The position numbers and the translations under genes were made by a program. DNA of 64,000 nucleotides from Lethocerus indicus (Eukaryota > Arthropoda > Insecta > Hemiptera > Belostomatidae). Every line of letters starts with the position of its first letter. Positions within the stretch are counted from its first letter, which is position 1. Below the pieces are notes generated by a model. That model made no database searches. It was not told where the DNA came from and was given only the letters and a program-made list of their open reading frames with translations. The DNA lies in contig JACDQD010000102.1 in assembly GCA_019843655.1 (NCBI GenBank), positions 381,501 to 445,500 of the forward strand, written 5' to 3'. Shown here piece after piece: positions 1 to 12,300 of this stretch.

Positions 1-3000
1 ATACTTTTACCAGTTTCGGCCGTTAAATTATTTACACCCGTATTTCATCCACACCCGGGGCGAAGTGAGCCGCGTGTTTCCCTTATGATTTTTTTCAGTT
101 TTAATTACTTTTTCCCTTTAGTTTTTCTCTTGTTTCGAGCGACGCAAATGAGATTATCAAGAAAAAAAGACGACTTACGCGGACCGCTTGTGTGTCGCGT
201 GCGTAAGGAACAATTCGTATCGGAAGTGGGTCCCCCCCCCGAGAATGAATTGCTGGCAAGATAGGGATCTTGGCGGGTTGGGGTCCGGCCTTTAGCTGGG
301 GCCGGTTTTAAACGGCTTAATTTGTTTCAAATTCATGAACTCACTGTAGGCGAATTGTTAAATTTCTTAATTTTATCCCTCATTAAAATCCGTCTCACGT
401 GGTTATAATCAATCACATAACTTCGCTTCTTATACCATTTGCTATTATATCCCTTTGATATGAGCTTAATTTTAAATACGGAATTAACGCGTTGAGAGGA
501 GATCGCTAGGCGTATATAGGAAAGGGAAAACTCCATGTTTTCTAAATTCTAATAAAATAATATTACATTATTCTAATTTAGCATTTTTAGTATCGTGTCA
601 CATTTATTGTGATAGTGGTGAATCATTGAGGAATTTTAAGGGTCCCCAAATTTGGATGGCGGGCTGTGTGGCTCAGGAACATAGAAATATTTTGTTCTCA
701 AGTTTCGTAACGTCTCTCTTAACAGAGAAACCGTCGGATTAACGAGCTCCGTAACTCCGGTCGCTCTAACCGGAACTACTGCATGCGTGCGTGGGACTAA
801 AAATGCCCGCGTACAGCCCGAGCGTACAGCGAGCGCTGAAGGTCTGTCCCGGCCAAAACCCGACACCCTCAGAAATGATTATTCATTCGGCTTTTGTAGC
901 TGCGGGCCCGGGGGCTCATCTCGCCCTTCTGAATATTCACGGGTAATTAGGTTAAACAAAGCGGGGCCGGCGCCGAGGTGCCATAATTTTTGGGCGCGAG
1001 GGTCGGCGTCCTTCACGAGTCGTTAGTAACAACCCTCCCACGGGCACGGACTTTCTGTTTTCATTCCAAAAAGTGGCTCTTAGGTCTGATTTTAGCCGGA
1101 AAAGAAGAAAAAAACGGGGCATAATAAAAACACTGATAACAGACGGAATGACATTATTAGTTGACTTACACGACACTTATTTTTCTTAGCGTTAACAGGC
1201 TCGCCCTTCTCCATTTCCAGCTCGATGTCAGCTTCGTTACTACATTGTTTTAATACCTGTAAAACCGGTATAAAATAATGACCCTTCAACTAAAATTGTA
1301 ATCCGGCATCCTGCTTACACGGTGTACAGTATATGTAGGGCGTTTTCGTCGCTCCGATACCAGGAAATTCAGGCGGTTTCATAAGACGGCGCGGAGGCGG
1401 AGGAGGCCGCCTCATCCCCGGTTGCCTGGCTCAAGACTTAGCTTGAATATTTCATCTTGGAGCGGGCTCAAGTTTTTCCGCTACCCCGAACGCATTTACG
1501 CCCCTCTCCATCCGCCGGGTTAACTGCTTTCCCGCCGGCAAACCGACACAGTACCCCCGTTACCAATTCCCGGTTAGAACCGGCTCGGATTTATTCCTTA
1601 TTTTCCTATAGTGCGCTCATGTGATTTTAGCCCCGGGGTTATATGTTGAATTTTTCATTAATTTGTTGAAAATGTAAACTTAAAAATTGTTATTCTAAGC
1701 GAGTAATTAAAAATATTTCATCTCACCGACATAAGACAATGACCTTCCTTGCCTTCTCATCTAATGAAGTAGTAGGAAAATGATGCAGTAATATATTCAT
1801 ACTTATTTAGAAGTAAGGAATGCGGGCCGACTGTGAAAATAAGAAAAGTAGTGAATAGACATCGATTCATTTTATAACAAGAACTCGAAACGCTCCCGAC
1901 ATTTGTTTTCCCATCAGGAAACAAATAGCGCCGCTAATGGAACTCCGATTTAAACTAGAATTATTCGTTCCTCGAATTCGAATTCCGGAGAGCGAAATCC
2001 CAAGCGAATAACCGCCGGGAGGCTTCGCCCCCACCCCTCTGCATTCTCCAATATCTCCCCGAGTTTAATTATAAACGCTACATTTAGCCTAGGAAATTGA
2101 AAACGGGATCATACTATCAGGGCTCCTCCTGTCGGAGTCATTTCTTATGGGGCAATATCCTAAAACCCGCTAAGTGCTCTACGGAGGGGAAAAAAGTCGG
2201 CTGGAAATATAAGATACGTTTCCATTTAAGACAAAATCATTGATTTCATTCTCAGTATCCGATCGAAAAAATTCCACATATAAATTCAATTTTCTTTAAA
2301 CTGGCATTTCTAATTTCACCGACTATTAACGAACCGGGAACGATCGGCTGATCGTTCAGTTGGGTGACATGAAATGCGCTGAAATGATTAATGAGTCTGA
2401 TGATAAAATTTGACGAGTGGACATGAAACGTGAAACACATTGGAAGGAATAAAAAAAAGATCAATTTAGTATTAATTGTCAGTGTGCATGATACAACACC
2501 GGGTTGCTGACGAGAACGCGGCTTGTCTGGTTCTATGATATATCCTGTTCATAGTGCTGACAGGAGACATCATCAACCTGAGTAAGTGAAGCTGCTCCCC
2601 TCTCTAATAGCTCCAACTTATCTATCGATTTCAACTTGCGGCTCGAATCGAAACCTTAGCTTAGGGAGGGGGGGTCGGGACCGACATTTGGTAATTAATT
2701 AGACATCTCCGGGATAGTAATGAACGTCAATCGCACTAGTGAGAGGACTAAAGGGTGGACTGCAGAGCGTCAGGTCGTGACGCCGGGGGGTCGGCTCTTA
2801 TTGGAGCATGCCCGGGGCCACACCGGCTAATACCATTACCCGAAGATGACCTCCCTGGTCATGGCCCCGGGGCCCCACAACTGGCGCTACAAGGGCACCC
2901 CGCCCCACCCCTACAAGTGTCCTCCTCCCTTAAGTGCCAAACGGGGCACGCCGCCGGGTAAAATAGCCCCGCCACATCATTAAAAGGACAATGCACCCAG

Positions 3001-3586
3001 GACACACTTGAAGGCCTTATAAGAGCATGAATCGAATTCCAACAAATACTAAAATACCGACAGTTGATGAATCTATAAAATTCTTGTCCTTAATTCGCTC
3101 GTTGAAACCGTCTACTATCCCCCTCACTGGCAACTGGCCTAGAGATTTTCTATAGCCCGGATACACCTCAAAAGTGCCACCATTGCTAGGCTTCTTCATC
3201 GATAATATAATAGAATTATTATAAAATACTACGCCTTTCCTTTTATATTTTACCGGAGACATTCTTTGGAATGATTCGTTTCTGCCATCGAGGTTACTTC
3301 ATAAAATTACCCAACTCGAAACGTTCTCTACACAATTCTAGTTTCCGCCGTACCGAAATGTTTATTGAGGCCGTTGAAGCGATGAGACCGTCCACGTCCG
3401 GTAATATCATTAGCCGTCAACTCAGAAAGATTAAAACTGCGCACTTACGATTAACAAACCGGTCGTCTCGGCAGAATCGAGGATGGACGAGAGCAAACGG
3501 ATGAAACTTTATACACAGTGTTGACACTTCTTTTTCACCGGTAATACAAATACGCTACCTCATTATATTAAAAATGGGATCCTACT

Positions 3587-3588
<2 letters not shown>
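1..3588. other. gene-free stretch
   Basis: No supported gene. GC-rich, CpG-containing patches lie near 620-1030, 1340-1600 and 2640-2990, separated by AT-rich DNA. There is a C9 run at 232-240 and a 12-bp palindrome GAATTCGAATTC at 1974-1985. The patch at 2755-2990 has open frames in more than one register; none resembles a known protein. Confidence 0.7.

Positions 3589-3637
<49 letters not shown>
3589..3637 (+). repeat. (AG)n microsatellite
   Basis: About 49 bp of uninterrupted AG. GA tracts of this length can bind GAGA-type factors, but no promoter is evident next to it. Confidence 0.97.
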
Positions 3638-3641
<4 letters not shown>

Positions 3642-6094
3642 GGTAAAAAAAAGTGAGGAGAGACCGAAACTCGCGATGAGATTCTAAGTAAGATACAATA
3701 TAAAGTAGATCTCAAATTAAACTACGCAGAAAATAAACATTAAATAGTTAAGATTTATTTTACAATACATTGGTCCCATAAATGTCAATAATTACACTAT
3801 TGTCCGATTATTATAGTTTGTCTGATATTGTTAGAATGAAAGTAATTCATAATGGGACATTTTCAGTTAACTATTATTATTTTCTGACTTTCTACTGGGC
3901 ATTCGTGGGGGAGGGGGGGTAGTGCAATAGTCGGGAGCCGCAGATCGGTGTAGCGCCGGGCAGGCGTCAAAGCTGCAGTTTGGAAATTTGCAAATTAATG
4001 GACAATGGAGCGGAGCTGTGTCGAAGCGGTCTCTTTTATCTGGGCCGGCTACAAGCTTTCGGCCGGGCCCAGATTGGATGAATACCAACTAGTCGGCTCT
4101 CTCTCTCTACTCGTACAGCAGCCGGTTATTAGGTAGGGCGGCTCGTTTTATGTATCCGGTAATGGGTTTACGGGACAGTGTTCGATCCCCGGGGGTATTT
4201 AACCCGCTCTACGGTCTACTTGCCTAGAAAATTTAGGCCCGTCCGCCGCCCTTTGAACTCTAAAACCGGGCCGATAAAGTTAAATTCGGGTGAAATTAAA
4301 TTTGGGCTATATAACCTTCCGTAATTTCAACATCCGTTTAGGCTATCGGGTTGATAAATCAATTTGTGTTTTAAGTAAAATCTCGAATGCATCGACAAGA
4401 ATACACGCTGTTATGCTTTTAATATTATCAACATTGTGTAATTCATCTCATCTCGAGTACTTAACAACTGCCTCTTGGCACATACAACTTTATCACTTTA
4501 CATTCCTAAGGACGTCATATAATATACAAGATGATGTAATAAGCATGCACTCTCTCAATTACACCCCATTCCCGGTATACCCTCGAATATCTCGGACAGT
4601 TGTAAGACAAAATCACTTGCTGATTCAATGAAAGTTCGCATCAATAATTGAAGCGCCATTAAAATTCGGCCGAATCTGAATATTCATGACCTATTACATG
4701 AAGCGGATATCCTATTTTATGTGCGTTTGCGCTACCTGAGATACTTTAATATAAATGAAAACGTTGAATATCGTTTGTCGCAAATTCGGTGGGTTGGGCA
4801 GAGCGGTTTGGCCGGGGTCAGAAATTTGCAATTTGAAAGTCGCTCTTGTCCAGCGATGGTGATGGGTGATGGGTGATTAGGGTGGGTTCAGTGTTGACTC
4901 GAACTGTAAACAACGTTGTGGGCATGGAGGCTGGGGTTGATCTGTGGGGGTGGAACACTTGCTTTGACGTCGCGTCCCGGCGCTGTGTCGACTCCGTCCC
5001 CCGCAGAACCAGGAATGGCACGACAAACATTGGGGACCGCTTTGTATTTGGACCCGGGGCCGGTTATTTGAAAAGCGTTATTGGGTCGGATAACCGCGGC
5101 CCTCCTCTCTAATACGTCTCCTAATTTCCGCCGGCAATCTTTTATTTCGGCGACAGTAACAACTAACCCAACGATGAAGGAATAGTTTCGATTTCCTGAA
5201 CTATCATGAGGCGACATAAATTATTCCAAAGTTCCTTTAATGATTCATAAACCCGCACAAGTCATTACACGTACCAAATTACTACCGACAGTAAATCTAC
5301 CTAGGGCTGCCTTGCTAGAGGCTTGGGTTTCAAAACATTCTGATTCCTGCTATGTCCCAGAAATACCTTACACTGGGTGTTTAAGTTAGTATAAATCATC
5401 TCTTAAGTGCAGAAGGGCCATATAAGCCAGGTGCACTATAAACAGAAGGAAAAAAAATCATCTCTTTTTGGAAATGTCAGCCTGTGGTGTCATCAGCGTT
5501 CGACAATATGAAAATTTTGATTGTTTAAATCCAGAACAGTGAATAGATATCTGTTTATTAATAGTATGTACTGAAAACGTAAAGATGAATTTAACGCCGA
5601 GTTTCAAATGCCTATTCATCTGGCCGCTGTTATTGCTCCGTTTACGCGGCGAGTAATTGAGACCTAGAGAAGAGCTGGGCCGGAAATAAATGTCCGCGAC
5701 CGCTGTAATTCATAAATGCCGGCCTCGTCAAAAACTAATAACGAGAATTGAAATAATCGGCGTACAACGAATTCACGGAGAGGCCCGCATTTAAGAAAAC
5801 GACATCTGATGGGCCAGTGGGACTGGGCGGCGAACGCTCGTTTGTTGTTCAGGGCACGTCGCCGACCCCGGAGCTAAACGCGCCCGAATTGAATGGGGAA
5901 CGTCGGCGATTACTCAAGTCTTTACTGCTCCTCCGTTATTGTAATTAACGTTAACTTTTATTGGATGCGATTAGAAGAAATTGAACCGAGTGGGGAAGAC
6001 CTTGGGGGTCGGTCCCCCGGCCACATGCCCTGAGTTCCAGACCCAAGTAGTTATTGGAGGCAACCCCATTATATTAGGATCCCATAAAAGTGCA

Positions 6095-6097
<3 letters not shown>
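3638..6097. other. gene-free stretch
   Basis: GC-rich patches near 3890-4270, 4780-5110 and 5800-5900. The 113-codon frame at 4290-4631 lies in AT-rich DNA, has a composition like random translation and no recognisable motif. Confidence 0.65.

Positions 6098-6127
<30 letters not shown>
6098..6127 (+). repeat. (AT)n microsatellite
   Basis: About 30 bp of alternating AT at the end of a moderately GC-rich patch. Confidence 0.95.
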
Positions 6128-6129
<2 letters not shown>

Positions 6130-6959
6130 GCAAAATGGATATATATGTAAGAGGAACCGATTTAGACGTTCCGGAAATCTAAACATACAAAAAGAAAACT
6201 CAGTAAATACGATTCTTACCAAAGAACGTAGAAATTCTGAATTACTTAACAAATGCGTTTCATTAATGATTAGAATCAATATTGATGGGTAGATGGAATA
6301 TGGCGGATATTTCGAAGGTTGCAGGGGCAAACCCACGTGAATTACCGCCCACGGAGCATTATTACCGTTAATTATTCGCCATTTTAGAACATATTGTTGC
6401 TATACATTACAACGGTTTAGGATATTTATTTGGGTTCCGGCGTTCCCAGTCTCCTTCAGGAAGGGCGGTATATTTCATTTGTGCATATTACGTCGAATTA
6501 TTGTCGAACCATCGTTCGGACACGTTTTTTTGCCCTCGTCCTATACGAAAGAAACGTTTCTGAGGGCTTGTTTTGATTTTTGAAATCCCTATTTTTATTC
6601 AGTCTTATAAATAAATTACTTTACAAATGTATTACTCCTATAACGTTAATTCTAGGATTGGTATAAGGGGTTTCTTGAAATATATATTCAAAAATACTTT
6701 TAAGCTTCACGGTGACGATAATTATCGAAACCTAAATAAAATTTAATAACGAGCTATTTTAACAGAACAGCTGTCAGGCGTTCTCTATTTTAATAATAAT
6801 CTCACCTCCCCCCTCCCGCGTCCCATATTCGGTCCGAATATTTTCCCAGACGGTGAATCTCCAAGGAGAAGTTGGAGCGGGGGGACAGAGGTTTTCCAAG
6901 AGAAAATTCTATTAAAACACCCGACGAATTTAACGTCAAGAACACGAGTAGTGTTTTGA
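6128..6959. other. gene-free AT-rich stretch
   Basis: AT-rich apart from a C-rich string near 6805-6830. I see nothing else in it. Confidence 0.7.
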
Positions 6960-7500
6960 AATTTAATTTAATCTAACGCCGGTGCCCCCGGCCCCCACAA
7001 GCTGCCGGATTGAAATTCAACAAGTCAGGTGGGAGAGGCGCCCCATCCCCCCTCCGATTGTGTTATATAAATTGGAGGAGCCCCCTGCCCCCTCCCGCCC
7101 TGTGTTTGACTGCTCGACAGAGACGCCGGCTAATTAGCGAGCGACGACTCTGGGCCGAGGATTATAAGCCGGAGGGGTGGAGGGCACCTAGTGCTATAAA
7201 GGGCCCCACAAATGTCACCGACGACCGGTCGGCCCTTATCCGGCCTCCACCCCCCCCCTCCCACTTCTCCTCTTAGACAGAGCCCGCTCTGCGTTCGGCC
7301 GTACGTATAAAAGCCCGGCCGACGTCGCCCCTCTTCACGCTTCCAGAGGACGGCCGTACCCTCCCGGAAGGGGGAATTATATACAGGAGCCGATTTTCGA
7401 TCGTCCGAAAGCACTTCAGAAGCAGGGGTCACTCGACCGGGTCCGCGGATTCGGCCCCCTTACAATCTCACAAATGGACGGCCGACTTGACGGTAAATCC
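6960..7500. other. CpG-dense GC-rich patch
   Basis: A sharply bounded GC-rich block with many CpG, C-runs and several TATA-like strings. Open frames on both strands here overlap each other and match nothing known. Confidence 0.7.
7306..7313 (+). promoter_or_regulatory. candidate TATA box in a CpG-dense patch
   Basis: TATAAAAG is followed by TTCACGC with its A at 7337, which is 31 bp downstream and so at the usual TATA-to-start distance. The first ATG after that is at 7474 in a favourable context (CACAAATGG), with a possible splice donor at 7492/7493. Two other TATA-like strings (near 7064 and 7195) lie upstream, so this may reflect composition rather than a promoter. Confidence 0.22.
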
Positions 7501-8436
7501 AATTAACTTCCGAGTGGATTTCCTCCTAATCTCTCATTGCTCGCTGATATTCATCCTCGAATAATGTACAAATAAATAATTTTTTGTATCGGTTTTGGTG
7601 ACAATGTAGATAGATAATTGGCTTTAACGAACAGAACTGAATTAGTCACCTGTCAATGCTTCTGCTCTCCAACCAGACTGCATTGTGGAACGTCTTAATT
7701 AAAAATACTATCCGGTATTACCATATTAAATATATTTGACCGTATTTCACCCTATGAAATAAAATGAAGGGGTCATAAAAGATTGGGGTGAACCCCAATT
7801 TGGACCAATATCCGCGATTCATTAACTTGGACTTAGCCTTGGGACCCCAATGGAGTCGGACCGATTGTGTAGGAATTGTGCGAATAATCCGGATTACCCG
7901 GATTATTAAGAACGCGCATCTGCGTTGGAAACCCACAAGGAGTTCCTAGACTTAATTATCAATTTCAGACTTCCGATCTAGTGATGATAATTTTGGAAAT
8001 AAAGTTTCTGATGTATTTTCAATATGTATCGCTATTTTTTCTTTCATTTCCTATTCATGTATTGTTTAGAACTGAACAGGTAATATTCTAGAATAAGGGT
8101 CCACACGTTTTTTCATCCTGAGAAATTTTAATTCGAAGCAAGCAATACCTTATTAAACTTCGTAATTCCGCTAACAAAAAACATAGAGCTCCAATTTTCT
8201 TGCTTCTATTTTAACTTCAACTTGATATTTAGGGCACCAGGCGAAATTCGATTGCCAAATAAAAAACCCTTCCGAAAAACAATATTTGCATTAGAACTCC
8301 GATTGAACTCTCTACAAATATTTCTTCACAGAATTGCGGTTGAAAAAATTTTAAAATTGTAAACCTGTGTTCCACACAAAGTGCAATGGATTGATCACCT
8401 TGCTCACAGTATGAACTAACAGTATTCAATAATACT
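7501..8436. other. gene-free AT-rich stretch before the transposon
   Basis: AT-rich; apart from the hairpin of TAATCC sites at 7883-7907 nothing stands out. Confidence 0.7.
7883..7907. promoter_or_regulatory. perfect 10-bp hairpin with three TAATCC-type homeodomain sites
   Basis: AATAATCCGG at 7883-7892 and CCGGATTATT at 7898-7907 are exact reverse complements with a 5-nt spacer. The block contains TAATCC at 7885-7890, GGATTA at 7891-7896 and GGATTA at 7900-7905, that is, three copies of the core recognised by K50 homeodomain proteins such as Otd/Bicoid/Pitx. The motif count is seen; binding is an inference. Confidence 0.4.
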
Positions 8437-8440
8437 TTAA

Positions 8441-8454
8441 CCGTTTGAGTGCGG
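8441..8454 (+). repeat. 5' terminal inverted repeat of the piggyBac-like element
   Basis: Fourteen bases beginning CCGTTTGAGTGC directly after TTAA. They pair with the inverted copy at 9366-9379 except at one position. Starting with CC after TTAA agrees with the general form of piggyBac ends. Confidence 0.93.
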
Positions 8455-8640
8455 CGAAGCGCTACCGCCCTACGATTTTATACCGAGAATGCGGAGACGC
8501 TGCTGTTGGGTAGTATAATTTTCGCATCTATTAAGAGCAGTTGAATTCCTATCAATCGCAGTTTCGTTGTTTCGTTGTTGGAATTAGAAACTGTTTTCAC
8601 TTTCTCAACAAGTGTTGTACTAATCATTACGAAATACACC

Positions 8641-9209
8641 ATGTCAAGTTTTCATTCATCTGAAAGTGACTGTGATATGAGAAGTGATAATGAAGAGTAT
8701 AGTAATGACTTTCAAAGTGATAGTGGAAGTGATATCATCATCCCTCGTAAGAGATTGGGAATTATTAGTGATAGCAGTGATGATGATTAAGTTACTACAA
8801 GTACCCCCGATGACAATGTTATTCATGGTTTTTTACCATGCCTTTTTACCTATTTTTGGACATAATATTCTCGAATGCATCGAATACTTTTTCTGAAGTA
8901 CCTGGTCCAAAGCGTGCCCCTCCTCCTGATGCGAAACCCATCGAATATTTCAATAAATTTTTTTCAACTTCGCTCATCACTACAATGGCGATAGAAACGA
9001 ATCGCTATGCCGAGCAGTTTTTGAATTCCGGAAGAACATTAAAACGACGTTCACGCGTAAAATCTTGGGTACCAGTAACCACTGTAGAAATGAAAGCATT
9101 TGTTGCGGTTCTGTTAAAAAATAACCATAAAAATGGTAATGGAATTAAACGATCCAACTTAATTTGCGCTATATGTAAAAAAGGAATTCGTGGAATTAGT
9201 GCAGCATAA
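8641..9209 (+). pseudogene. piggyBac-like transposase, truncated and frameshifted
   Basis: Remnant of a DDD transposase. The start chosen is the ATG at 8641 (codons for MSSFHSSESD), which opens an acidic Ser/Asp/Glu-rich stretch as at the N terminus of piggyBac transposases. This frame stops at 8788-8790. A second frame, open to 9209, picks up a recognisable N-terminal section of the piggyBac domain, with the strings FSEVPGPKRAPPPD and KPIEYFNKFF followed by a region ending in MKAFVAVLL. About 9115 the sequence jumps to a Lys/Asn-rich segment and then CAICKKGIRG, which resembles the start of the Cys-rich C-terminal zinc-binding domain. The catalytic aspartates and most of the protein (family length about 550-650 residues) are absent. 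At least one frameshift lies between 8790 and 8838, and the final cysteines seem to have moved out of frame. It cannot encode an active transposase. Confidence 0.88.
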
Positions 9210-9228
9210 CATTCTTGTAATAAGTGAG

Positions 9229-9234
9229 AATAAA
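9229..9234 (+). promoter_or_regulatory. polyadenylation signal AATAAA of the transposase remnant
   Basis: AATAAA begins 20 bp after the stop at 9207-9209 and lies inside the element, which fits an original transposase transcript end. The downstream sequence is T-rich (around 9240-9247). Confidence 0.5.
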
Positions 9235-9365
9235 AAATATTTTTGTTGGTAAAAATTACTTGTTACATAATAATTAGTGTTAATTATGACCATTTCTATT
9301 GTTCTCCAAAAAAAATTACTACGCATTTCATCCCGCACTTTTAGCATATATATAAGAAAACTCTT

Positions 9366-9379
9366 CAGCACTCAAACGG
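9366..9379 (-). repeat. 3' terminal inverted repeat of the piggyBac-like element
   Basis: The reverse complement reads CCGTTTGAGTGCTG and ends at the TTAA at 9380-9383. One mismatch to the 5' repeat suggests the element is not very old or is still under constraint for mobilisation. Confidence 0.93.
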
Positions 9380-9383
9380 TTAA

Positions 9384-12300
9384 AGCATGAGATGGATTAA
9401 ATCTGTGACTGGCGTGGGCTCGTGCTACTCAATGGTAAGTGGTCCTGACCAATCCGGCGCCATTAGGACGCTGGGCCCTATCGGTAGAAATTATCACAAC
9501 CCACTCTGTCTCACACTTCCCTTCGAACCCTCCTTTATCCGACTTTCCCTTTTCGGCTAGGATTCTTCGAAAACCGCCTTTCCACCGGCCATTACGTTTC
9601 TCAGCCTCCGTATCAGCCCCGTCCGTATTAGCCTCTTGGATAATTTTCAACGTTACGTAACTTGGGATTGCCCCATGCCAATACAAAAATGCTCAAATGT
9701 ATTTCATGCATATGTACGACACTTGATCAATTCGTCATTATTAACTAAGTTAAAAATTCACCCATATAAACAGTGTAACATGATATAATTATAATATAAA
9801 AATTAACGAACGTTTTATTTCCTTTTACCGGTGAGCTGGAAAAATATCTGTATGCATATTTTCCGCGATACGTTTATTACCTATTCCTAATTGTTAGAAT
9901 CAGTGTTATCATTCGATTATATTGTAAATTTGTACGTTTGTTACCGTGGTGAAGGCGAAAACCATAATTCCTCATCCTGCCGAATGGGAGTTGCAAAAAA
10001 CACAGTCCGGGTAAATAACTCGCGTTAATTTAAGCGAACCCAGCGTCCAATACTGTCCCGGAGGAGGGGGGAGGAGGTGGTTTAATTGCGTAATTACACA
10101 AGTTGCGGCAGCGTTGGTACAAAGCCACCACCGGGGCGGGTATAATGATCTCGGGCCTCATTTAAAACTGCAGGGCGGCAAGGTTTACTTAAAACGGGCC
10201 CTACATAAATTCACCAGTCGGAAGCCAATTGCAAGTCGAGAACAAGTCACCCCGCCCCGCCCCGTCACCAGCCCTGTGCCCGAGTACTTAAGGGCCATTC
10301 ATTTAAGGCGACACCCTTTTAACATTCTGCCCGCTCAACCGGCCGATAAAATCTGTTACGGTTACGCAAGGAGGAGGAGGAGGGAAAAAAAATGAATCGA
10401 TGACACAGAAAAACTGCTGCGGGATTGATAGCGCTAAATTTAACCGGTGTAATTAATTTTAATTACAGCTTCTTCGATAAATCAGATTTGGACCCCATTA
10501 TGCAAATCCTACTTGTTAGATCGGAGGGGATAAGTTCGAAAACGGAAATTATCCGTTTTTAAGTGATTGGTGGGGTGTACAATTTCAGTGCTGCAGTAAC
10601 AGGCACTTCATTGAGCGCGATGTACTTGCGAGTTGGAATTATCTCTACGAAATATATTTTCCGTACTAAAACGTAGAGTCCAAACGCATTATCAACTCGT
10701 TCTATACAAATTATTACGTAATTATGATTCATTGCGACAGTAATTAACAGTGACAGTGCTGAGAGGTTTCTACGTTGATAGCAAGTGCAATACCCAAGTG
10801 TGAGACCCAACAGTTCTCGATTAGAACTAAATAATATTTTCCTTCAAGCCATAGTACATTAAAGTAACATTTACAACAATTGAAGATGTTTGCGGGACTT
10901 TTTTATTCCTTCAAAGGCGCTACTGGGCTTTAACCAATGTCCTCTCCGTAAACTCTCTCTTCTTTAGAAATCACTATATTTTTTATGCATACTTTAACAA
11001 TAAATAATTTAGTTCGAAATAACTGTATACTTATTTGCGGGATTGCTGGGGTTTGGAATATTTTCACTCATTGGCTCTACTTTCCTGTCGGTCGCGTACC
11101 GACGTCGAATGGCCGCTTGGCAGTGAGCCGGCACTGTCACCGACGTCAGAAAAAAAGTGAACTCCTTCGGGCGGTCCTCATTCCCACGGGACGCCGCCCA
11201 CGCGTGTCAGTAATCGCCGGGACCCAGTTAGATAAACCGGGGGGCTCGATCCATTAGTGTTCGGAGCGACTCCCTTATCGTCTAGCAGCAAGGGGTATAC
11301 CGATCAGCCTACCCCCCCAACCAATTAGCCGTTTTACTGTCGGCCGGGACACACACTCCAGACGATTGTCGGATATTAAAGTAGAGGAATAAACATTTAT
11401 CGGAAACGTCCTACGAGCAACAGATTTACGCGCTCGGACGCATTAGCCTGTCGGGCAGTGGAGGACTCAGAGCTGATAGCATTTAATGGAAGGGACTTTC
11501 TAAACGTACCGGGATTTATAGGATGTACGTCTGCGGGTTGAACATGGCTGCCGATAGACTGTGGGAATAAAATTGTTGTTGATATTGGGCGGGCAGTGTT
11601 AATTAGAATGCAAGACACAGTCTTACTTTAAATACGGGGTATCGTTTACAACTTAATTTACGATTTTTACGACGGTCTCTGAACAACGGAATGACCTAAT
11701 AACGCAGCAATACCTGGTAATAAAGATTAAAAATAATGGAATTACAGTTCATCTGAATGTACACTTATTGGAATCCGCTAATAGCGAATTTTAATATGCG
11801 ACAACTAGAACAATTTCATTACTGAGAAAATGCCCATGACGATCGAAACTTTGCTATAACAGTGCTGAATTTCAACTGTATAATATGATAAATTAATTTT
11901 CTTTTTTATGTTAACACAATGCGTCTATTCTGTTTGGCAATTAATAAAATGTAATCATGAAAATACATGATCGTATTGATATAATTGTTTAATTTCTGCA
12001 AAATATATTATTTAATAATAGAGTAATAAACAAAGCTGGCAAAAACGTAAAGCACAATTAAAAACGAGTTGTAAGATAATCAGTTATGTAATGTCGAATT
12101 GACATTCCAATTATCAACCTTAGATAACTTCGGTTTTATAAACAAATTTACTTTAGAAGTTTGCTAGCGCTAGGTTTTGGAGTAACAAGTTGCGTAACGA
12201 GGTTCCTAAACAAGTTTACCTCAAACTTGGATATCTATTAATGGCATCGATGGGAAAACCATGAGTGCTCCAGGAACTAGAAATTCCGAATAACGTTGTT

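Larger units (their letters stand above)
8437..9383 (+). mobile_element. piggyBac-like DNA transposon, internally deleted, non-autonomous
   Basis: A complete but shortened piggyBac-superfamily element. Seen directly: TTAA at 8437-8440 and again at 9380-9383, the target site duplication typical of piggyBac; 14-bp terminal inverted repeats immediately inside them with 13 of 14 positions matching; and a transposase remnant in between. The start of the 5' repeat (CCGTTTGAGTGC) is mirrored exactly at the 3' end. A further AGTGCGG occurs in inverted orientation near the 3' end at about 9338-9346. The distance between the TTAA sites is 939 bp, while autonomous piggyBac elements are usually 2-3 kb, so most of the interior is missing. 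The element lies alone in AT-rich DNA with no nearby gene. Without a catalytic domain it could move only if another copy in the genome supplied transposase. Identification of the superfamily is firm; the precise clade is not known. Confidence 0.93.

Noticed and set aside
252..275. TGGCAAGAT, like the start of miR-31
   Set aside because: Similarity ends after nine bases and the local stem is only six base pairs.
2846..2985. Short plus-strand frame with aromatic and proline-rich residues in a GC-rich patch
   Set aside because: Under 50 codons, overlapped by another open frame, and no similarity that I can name.
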